Notes under the pieces: generated by a model
What the model was told of the DNA's origin: nothing
The model's input: the letters and a program-made list of their open reading frames with translations, nothing else
Database searches by the model: none
Assembly: GCA_019671135.1 (NCBI GenBank)
Contig: JAHRHY010000005.1
Span: 2,798,485 to 2,862,484, forward strand
Source of the DNA: Linnemannia hyalina
Lineage: Eukaryota; Mortierellomycota; Mortierellomycetes; Mortierellales; Mortierellaceae
DNA: 64,000 bases
Reading direction: 5' to 3'
Program-made: the position numbers and the translations under genes
Part shown: positions 58,051-64,000 of the stretch, in pieces
Position numbering within the stretch: the first letter of the stretch is position 1
Layout of the letters: each line of letters starts with the position of its first letter

Positions 58051-58775
58051 TTTTTTTATAATAGGAGGGGTGTGAAAAAGGTGTTTAAGGGACTGAGAGT
58101 GTGTAAAAGAAAGAAGACGTTGGGACAAGTGCTTGTTTCGATTTTTTCTCTTCAGCCTTGTCTTCTTATATACTTTTTCACCATTCTCTTTCTCTCATTG
58201 AGAAGGGTGAACTATTTCTAATCCGCAGTATTTGTTTACGGATAGACATATCTTGATTATTATGATATGAACCAATTATCTTTCGAGTTTGAGTACATGT
58301 GCCATACTTTCTATCCCGGTGTCAGTTGACTTAAGTTCTGTTGACGTCTTTTTAACGGGAAGTAGAACGAAGGGGACCTTGTCTTTCAACAAAAAGATGT
58401 GGTTCAAGTTGTTTCCGGATGACTCCAAGTCTGTCTGAAAGTCGACAAACTTAAAAGGATGGTCATGGGTGAAACTATCATAGGGGGTAAAGTCGAAACT
58501 TTAAATTAAAGTTTCGACTTTCAAAACAACTTTGCAGTTTTACATCCGGGCCGAGCCGACTAAAACCTGTTTAGATCCGAGCCGTTCCGAGTCTAGGGAA
58601 AGCCTAGAGAACCGGTATTGTTTCCCAAAAAAGGAAATAATTCTTTTTCCAGCAAAAAGTGTTTAAAAGTTGTTTGTGAGGTATGTAGGGTCTACTTTAG
58701 GACTCGGGGAGTACGATACACGTGTTTATTTAGGGGATTACATTGAAGGATACCCTTCAATTAAGGGTTTAGGGA
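58051..58775 (-). repeat. Pseudo-LTR copy B (5' pLTR of PLE-1)
   Basis: Runs directly into the RT leader. It differs from copies A, D and E at several bases (about 58577, 58704 and 58719) and diverges after TTAAGGGTTTAGGGAA near 58776, where telomeric repeats take over. It would act as promoter and leader for the RT gene. Confidence 0.88.
58111..58167 (-). ncRNA. Hammerhead ribozyme motif in pLTR B (5' leader of PLE-1)
   Basis: Same 57 nt as at 54101-54157. Predicted cut between 58124 and 58123, which would leave a 94-nt leader before the ATG at 58029. Confidence 0.78.
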
Positions 58776-58815
58776 ATTTAGGGTTTTTTTAGGGTTTTTT
58801 TAGGGTTTTTTAGGG
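58776..58815 (+). repeat. Telomeric repeat spacer between PLE-1 and fragment C
   Basis: About four T(6-7)AGGG repeats, some with seven Ts. Confidence 0.85.
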
Positions 58816-58864
58816 TTTTTTTATAATAGGAGGGGTGTGAAAAAGGTGTTTAAGGGACTGAGAG
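58816..58864 (-). mobile_element. 49-bp Penelope-like fragment C between telomeric repeats
   Basis: Matches only the 3'-most 49 nt of a pLTR (same left edge, TTTTTTTATAATAGG) and stops at GACTGAGAG before returning to TTTTAGGG. This is a heavily 5'-truncated copy and lacks the ribozyme. Confidence 0.88.
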
Positions 58865-58893
58865 TTTTAGGGTTTTTTTAGGGTTTTTTAGGG
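58865..58893 (+). repeat. Telomeric repeat spacer between fragment C and PLE-2
   Basis: About three T(6-7)AGGG repeats. Confidence 0.85.
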
Positions 58894-59670
58894 TTTTTTT
58901 ATAATAGGAGGGGTGTGAAAAAGGTGTTTAAGGGACTGAGAGTGTGTAAAAGAAAGAAGACGTTGGGACAAGTGCTTGTTTCGATTTTTTCTCTTCAGCC
59001 TTGTCTTCTTATATACTTTTTCACCATTCTCTTTCTCTCATTGAGAAGGGTGAACTATTTCTAATCCGCAGTATTTGTTTACGGATAGACATATCTTGAT
59101 TATTATGATATGAACCAATTATCTTTCGAGTTTGAGTACATGTGCCATACTTTCTATCCCGGTGTCAGTTGACTTAAGTTCTGTTGACGTCTTTTTAACG
59201 GGAAGTAGAACGAAGGGGACCTTGTCTTTCAACAAAAAGATGTGGTTCAAGTTGTTTCCGGATGACTCCAAGTCTGTCTGAAAGTCGACAAACTTAAAAG
59301 GATGGTCATGGGTGAAACTATCATAGGGGGTAAAGTCGAAACTTTAAATTAAAGTTTCGACTTTCAAAACAACTTTGCAGTTTTACATCCGGGCCGAGCC
59401 GACTAAAACCTGTTTAGATACGAGCCGTTCCGAGTCTAGGGAAAGCCTAGAGAACCGGTATTGTTTCCCAAAAAAGGAAATAATTCTTTTTCCAGCAAAA
59501 AGTGTTTAAAAGTTGTTTGTGAGGTATGTAGGGTCTACTTTAGGACCCGGGGAGTACGATAAACGTGTTTATTTAGGGGATTACATTGAAGGATACCCTT
59601 CAATTAAGGGTTTAGGGATTTTAGGGATTTTTTTTTATAGGGTTATTTAGGGTTTCTTAAGGGTTTTTTA
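58894..59670 (-). repeat. Pseudo-LTR copy D (3' pLTR of PLE-2)
   Basis: Same extent as copy A, with a two-base insertion (TTTTATAGGG) near 59637. Confidence 0.9.
58954..59010 (-). ncRNA. Hammerhead ribozyme motif in pLTR D
   Basis: Same 57 nt as at 54101-54157, all core bases kept. Confidence 0.78.
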
Positions 59671-59845
59671 TCGGGGTCAAAGAGGATCAAGTCTAGCCCT
59701 TACCGCTAAGACTCCCTCAAAAAACCTAAGATTACCTAACTCTATTAAATCCCATAAAATATATATTCAATTAAAACCAAGTGTAAGATATGGGGTTCTG
59801 GGTATAACGTCTAGATAGACGATTAATACTCATTGTATGTCATCC
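59671..59845 (-). other. PLE-2 3' untranslated region
   Basis: Same as 54816-54990. No gene. Confidence 0.75.
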
Positions 59846-62800
59846 TTAGAGCCTCGCCGAGATTTGGCGTTGACCTAAGATCTTTCTATTATACTTGTTC
59901 AACTCATCGCGGATGTTTGAACCTCTATAGATTATCCAGTTTGCACTAACATCTTTAAATTTAGTGGGATTGGATTTTAGGATAGCCTGAACTACGTTAC
60001 GACCAAAGCGTTCAACTTTGTGTCTACCAGGAATATTCTTTAAAAAGAATCTCTTTTCAATATCATCATCCTCATCTTTATCTGATGGTGGATTATAATC
60101 GGCGGGAGCCTGGCTCTGAGCAGTACGACCATACAACAACTGATGTCGTTCTTCGTAACTGTGCATTCCGAGTTGTTCTTGAATGACGGGTTCAGGATAG
60201 TTGCGGTGTATGAGGAACTTAATAAAGTTCTGTCTTGCAACTTTGTGATAACTAGCATAGCCGGAGTTCCGGATTAAACGCTGGTTTTCACCATTAATCC
60301 AGTTGAAAATATATTTATTAGGGAAATAAGTATCTGGACTAGTGTATAGGTGTTTATTCATGGGTTTGTCATGAGGACTAATGTCAATACGTTGAATTGA
60401 GTTCTCAGTAACAATAGTAATATTTAAGTCAAGCATTGCTACTTGGCGGCCATGGAGTCCATGGTCTATAGTAATGTTCAAGTCGTTTGCTTCTTCATAG
60501 ATCTTATAAAGTGCTTCATTAAAGTAGCCTTTAAGATCTGATGCTACCTCGGTCATGTAAACTACATTTCCTTGGTATCTAGGAACACCGAATAGGGCAA
60601 GCCCATCATCAATGTATCTAAGTATTTGCAAGTCGAATTTTTGTTTGCCAAGAAAGTCAAGTTGTGTAAAAGTATCCTCATCAATGTCCAAGTAAACTTG
60701 GTCAATGGGTATATTTTTAAATATGTAGCCTTTCTCTACGCAGCATGCATACAGGCGAGCAAAAGTTGGCGCCATAGGCGTCCCCATTGCGAGTCCTGTA
60801 ACTTGTCTGTATAGTTTTTTACCATCGGATAAAATACAGTTTTTATTAACCCAATACGCAAGATTCATCATATCTCTGATGTGGTTTTCTCTTGGATCAT
60901 TATCAAAGTAATTAATGATAGTTTCTATAGCATTATTTACATTTATACTTCCATACATGTTTATGACATCATATGTGGCGACATAATAATCATAGCTTGG
61001 ATTGAAATGGAATTGTTCTAGTTTACGAATCAATGTGGGTGTATCGGGTAGTTCTTGGCGGAATACCACCAAGTAATCGCGAAGTTGTTCATCGACAAAC
61101 TCACTGATCGTATGTGTAAACCAGGGATAGGAGGGCACTATAGGGCGGACGCTAATAGGCGACTTATGAATCTTTGGAAGAAGATACATAACTGGTATTG
61201 TAAAATAGTTACTATTTTTTCTATATAGGTCCTCCATTATTTCCGCAGTTTCACGAACAAAAGTTCTGTGTTCTTCTTGATCAAGACGTGCGGCGAATTG
61301 TTTAAGATGCCTAAGGGAGACATAGACATCAATATAGGGGTCTCTTTCATAAAGATTACGATTATTAAGAAGATTAAACAACTGGTTCTGATACCAGCTG
61401 CTATCCATAATAGTCAGCCCCAAGTTTTTATCAGCAGGGCCAATGATAAGTTTATTGTCTGTCATAAACTTGATGGTCTTGTTGATTTTTGGAAGGAGTT
61501 TCTTATGCGGGTTTGAAGATCTCAATGTAATTAAGTCAGATATTAATTGTGGTTTGTTCGCATTGAAGTGAATGTTTGTGATATATTTATCGGCTTTTTT
61601 AAGCTGTTTAAACATTTGTTTTTTCAATTTCAACACCTCTTTAGTTAACAGATCATACCTGGGCTGTTTATGGATGTTGAAGTTGACTCCTTTATTTAGA
61701 ACAATAAGAATATCATGTGGAATAGTAGTGATGGAAGAAATGTTGTTTACTCCATCAAAACTTTGGACATCGCGATGAATTACTTCTTTCTGGCTGCGTT
61801 TCGGCGCGCGCCATTTTGGCTTCTTTGGTTGCCTGCCTTCGCGGACGGATGTTTCCCTTTGGGATGGTTCTTGGGTCCTTTGGGTTTGGGTCCGTTCTTC
61901 TTGTTGTTCTTCCCCTTCTTGGGCGCGGGGCCTTTTGGGCCCTTGAACTTGGAAAGTTCGTTCTTGCGCTTGTGAGGGGGTGATTTGCCTTTTCCGCGCT
62001 TTGCGGAAGTCTTGTTCAGCTTGATTTTCTAAGCGTGGTGAAGTAAGATATTGGTTAGATGAAATGAGAATAGCATGTAATCTCGGGGCAAACCAGTCAT
62101 AGACAATTTGATGGAGTACCTTTAATCCATTGTTAACTGCCTCAAGTTCTGCGGTAACCCTCAGCGCCTGTACTTGAGTGACAAACTCTTGTGCAGCCGC
62201 CTTAAGAAGGGTGCGAGTATAGTCCTTACCTTGCATTGTAAGACGGTCATTAGTCTCAATAGAGACCAATGATGCCTGTAATGCATCAGATAGGTTTTTC
62301 GGAAGGGTTTGATCAAGTTCCTCTTGAGCCTTGGCAATCACACTAACCTTGTCATTGCGAATTACATTGACAAGGAGTAGATTGTACTCAGCATTAAGAG
62401 AAGCTTGTGCTTCCTTGGACAATGTAACACGATTGTTGTTCACAAAGGGTTTACCCCAATAGTCAGCAGTTGTGTGTACATTCAGTTCTCGCAGAACTTT
62501 CTCTGCCGCTTTGACTTTATCCATCAAAACGGCCGCTCTATTGACAAACTTGTGTAGAATGTCAGCGGCCACCTTTTCAGATAGAGCTCCCTTCTTAAAA
62601 GAGGGAAGATAACTGCCAGGGTGGAGAGAGGAACCTTCCGTCTGGGTTGCTAAACCCAAACGTATAATAAGGTCATCGAGGGTGGTGGATCCAGCCGGGG
62701 GGCGATCCACTCCCATCTCGGAGTCATCAGGGTCTTGGGCTTGGGCAAGGGCTTGGGCGGCACTGGCAGCAATGATGGCGGCATCTCGCATTCGGTTGGT

Positions 62801-62884
62801 CTCGGCGGAGCGAGCCAAAAGGGAGGCGATGTCTTGACCACCTTGGGGGCGACCGGATGATCCTTGGATATTCATGTTCGACAT
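59846..62884 (-). CDS. PLE-2 reverse transcriptase (1012 aa, no GIY-YIG)
   Basis: ATG at 62884, intact to 59846, with the same protein sequence as PLE-1. RT motifs A (YDVINMYG), B (GLAMGTPMAP) and C (YIDDGLAL) are all present and no nuclease domain follows. It is the copy nearest the present chromosome end. With an intact frame, an intact leader and both pLTRs it is the best candidate for an active source element. Confidence 0.92.
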   Translation of the reverse strand: MSNMNIQGSSGRPQGGQDIASLLARSAETNRMRDAAIIAASAAQALAQAQDPDDSEMGVDRPPAGSTTLDDLIIRLGLATQTEGSSLHPGSYLPSFKKGALSEKVAADILHKFVNRAAVLMDKVKAAEKVLRELNVHTTADYWGKPFVNNNRVTLSKEAQASLNAEYNLLLVNVIRNDKVSVIAKAQEELDQTLPKNLSDALQASLVSIETNDRLTMQGKDYTRTLLKAAAQEFVTQVQALRVTAELEAVNNGLKVLHQIVYDWFAPRLHAILISSNQYLTSPRLENQAEQDFRKARKRQITPSQAQERTFQVQGPKRPRAQEGEEQQEERTQTQRTQEPSQRETSVREGRQPKKPKWRAPKRSQKEVIHRDVQSFDGVNNISSITTIPHDILIVLNKGVNFNIHKQPRYDLLTKEVLKLKKQMFKQLKKADKYITNIHFNANKPQLISDLITLRSSNPHKKLLPKINKTIKFMTDNKLIIGPADKNLGLTIMDSSWYQNQLFNLLNNRNLYERDPYIDVYVSLRHLKQFAARLDQEEHRTFVRETAEIMEDLYRKNSNYFTIPVMYLLPKIHKSPISVRPIVPSYPWFTHTISEFVDEQLRDYLVVFRQELPDTPTLIRKLEQFHFNPSYDYYVATYDVINMYGSINVNNAIETIINYFDNDPRENHIRDMMNLAYWVNKNCILSDGKKLYRQVTGLAMGTPMAPTFARLYACCVEKGYIFKNIPIDQVYLDIDEDTFTQLDFLGKQKFDLQILRYIDDGLALFGVPRYQGNVVYMTEVASDLKGYFNEALYKIYEEANDLNITIDHGLHGRQVAMLDLNITIVTENSIQRIDISPHDKPMNKHLYTSPDTYFPNKYIFNWINGENQRLIRNSGYASYHKVARQNFIKFLIHRNYPEPVIQEQLGMHSYEERHQLLYGRTAQSQAPADYNPPSDKDEDDDIEKRFFLKNIPGRHKVERFGRNVVQAILKSNPTKFKDVSANWIIYRGSNIRDELNKYNRKILGQRQISARL

Positions 62885-62905
62885 AGTGGTGAGAATGAAG
62901 TAGGG

Positions 62906-63675
62906 TTTTTTTATAATAGGAGGGGTGTGAAAAAGGTGTTTAAGGGACTGAGAGTGTGTAAAAGAAAGAAGACGTTGGGACAAGTGCTTGTTTCGATTTT
63001 TTCTCTTCAGCCTTGTCTTCTTATATACTTTTTCACCATTCTCTTTCTCTCATTGAGAAGGGTGAACTATTTCTAATCCGCAGTATTTGTTTACGGATAG
63101 ACATATCTTGATTATTATGATATGAACCAATTATCTTTCGAGTTTGAGTACATGTGCCATACTTTCTATCCCGGTGTCAGTTGACTTAAGTTCTGTTGAC
63201 GTCTTTTTAACGGGAAGTAGAACGAAGGGGACCTTGTCTTTCAACAAAAAGATGTGGTTCAAGTTGTTTCCGGATGACTCCAAGTCTGTCTGAAAGTCGA
63301 CAAACTTAAAAGGATGGTCATGGGTGAAACTATCATAGGGGGTAAAGTCGAAACTTTAAATTAAAGTTTCGACTTTCAAAACAACTTTGCAGTTTTACAT
63401 CCGGGCCGAGCCGACTAAAACCTGTTTAGATACGAGCCGTTCCGAGTCTAGGGAAAGCCTAGAGAACCGGTATTGTTTCCCAAAAAAGGAAATAATTCTT
63501 TTTCCAGCAAAAAGTGTTTAAAAGTTGTTTGTGAGGTATGTAGGGTCTACTTTAGGACCCGGGGAGTACGATAAACGTGTTTATTTAGGGGATTACATTG
63601 AAGGATACCCTTCAATTAAGGGTTTAGGGATTTTAGGGATTTTTTTTTAGGGTTATTTAGGGTTTCTTAAGGGTT
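62906..63675 (-). repeat. Pseudo-LTR copy E (5' pLTR of PLE-2)
   Basis: Full-length. At its 5' (right) side the degenerate TTAGGG-like stretch (63615-63675) passes into the terminal telomeric array. Confidence 0.9.
62966..63022 (-). ncRNA. Hammerhead ribozyme motif in pLTR E (5' leader of PLE-2)
   Basis: Same 57 nt as at 54101-54157. Predicted cut between 62979 and 62978. Confidence 0.78.
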
Positions 63676-64000
63676 TTTTAGGGTTTTTTTAGGGTTTTTT
63701 AGGGTTTTTTAGGGTTTTTTAGGGTTTTTTAGGGTTTTTTAGGGTTTTTTAGGGTTTTTTAGGGTTTTTTAGGGTTTTTTTAGGGTTTTTTAGGGTTTTT
63801 TAGGGTTTTTTAGGGTTTTTTAGGGTTTTTTAGGGTTTTTTAGGGTTTTTTAGGGTTTTTTAGGGTTTTTTAGGGTTTTTTAGGGTTTTTTAGGGTTTTT
63901 TAGGGTTTTTATTTAGGGTTTTTTTAGGGTTTTTTAGGGGTTTTTTAGGGTTTTTTAGGGTTTTTTAGGTTTTTTAGGGTTTTTTAGGGTTTTTTTTAGG
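63676..64000 (+). repeat. Terminal telomeric array (TTTTTTAGGG)n
   Basis: About 32 repeats of mostly TTTTTTAGGG, with occasional seven-T, five-T, AGGGG or ATTTAGGG variants, running to the last base. The G-rich strand reads toward the right, so this is a right chromosome end. Confidence 0.93.

Larger units (their letters stand above)
54041..58775 (-). mobile_element. PLE-1: endonuclease-less Penelope-like element at the telomere
   Basis: Minus-strand element: pseudo-LTR (58051-58775), reverse transcriptase ORF (58029-54991), 3' untranslated region (54990-54816), then a second pseudo-LTR (54041-54815) that ends in telomeric repeats. The 3' end faces the chromosome body and the 5' end faces the telomere, the orientation expected if the G-rich 3' overhang primed reverse transcription. 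Endonuclease-deficient Penelope-like elements attached to telomeres are known from bdelloid rotifers and some fungi (Athena and Coprina groups). Confidence 0.9.
58894..63675 (-). mobile_element. PLE-2: second endonuclease-less Penelope-like element
   Basis: About 4.78 kb in the same head-to-tail orientation as PLE-1, offset by 4855 bp. It consists of pLTR E (62906-63675), RT ORF, 3' untranslated region and pLTR D (58894-59670), with telomeric repeats on both sides. Nearly identical to PLE-1, so the insertions are recent. Confidence 0.9.

Noticed and set aside
58030..58128. N-terminal extension of the Penelope RT to 1045 residues
   Set aside because: It starts at TTG and overlaps the hammerhead ribozyme in the leader. 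The ATG at 58029 is the better start.
1..64000. CRISPR arrays, tRNA or rRNA genes
   Set aside because: No spaced short direct repeats of CRISPR type and no cloverleaf or rRNA-like sequence noticed. The regular repeats present are telomeric, coding minisatellite or transposon copies.

Overview
The window reads as a repeat-dominated chromosome end of a fungus, most likely an early-diverging (Mucoromycota-type) lineage. The evidence is Ty3/gypsy chromoviruses, a DDE_Tnp_4-type transposase, Penelope-like retroelements without an endonuclease, and a right end running out in a 10-nt telomeric repeat, TTTTTTAGGG. The lineage is an inference; no rRNA or housekeeping gene is present. Coordinates, direct repeats, target-site duplications (TSDs) and reading frames were read by eye from the sequence.

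Left part (1-11256): a nest of transposons. A Ty3 fragment (1-2330, plus strand, called Ty3-1b) is cut by a second Ty3 element (2331-8623, minus strand, called Ty3-2). Four copies of a 495-bp miniature element (MITE) sit in or beside these two. An intact DDE transposase ORF follows (9190-10536).

Middle (11257-20503): a 740-codon gene of no recognised family. It has two Cys/His zinc-binding motifs, acidic linkers and four diverged repeats of about 75 aa. It is split within codon 85 by a complete, apparently very young Ty3 element (Ty3-1, 11511-18529) with 169-bp LTRs that look identical, a 5-bp TSD and an intact 1868-codon gag-pol.

Array (18575-53980): the 3' part of that gene starts an approximately 8.35-kb tandem unit present four times plus a truncated fifth. 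Each complete unit holds a gene copy, a MITE, a Tc1/mariner transposase fragment, a possible two-exon gene, simple-sequence tracts, the 3' end of Ty3-2, and its LTR carrying a second MITE. Gene copies in units 1-4 share a 186-bp deletion and a nonsense codon, and lie directly behind the LTR promoter.

Chromosome end (53981-64000): the fifth unit stops abruptly at six perfect telomeric repeats. Beyond it, two Penelope-like elements (1012-codon reverse transcriptase, no GIY-YIG domain) lie head to tail. Each is flanked by about 775-bp pseudo-LTRs, and telomeric repeats lie at the junctions. Both face the way expected if reverse transcription was primed from the G-rich chromosome end. Each pseudo-LTR contains a 57-nt sequence that can be folded by hand into a type I hammerhead ribozyme. 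A 49-bp truncated piece between telomeric repeats looks like an aborted extension. The layout reads as a broken, healed and repeatedly extended telomere.
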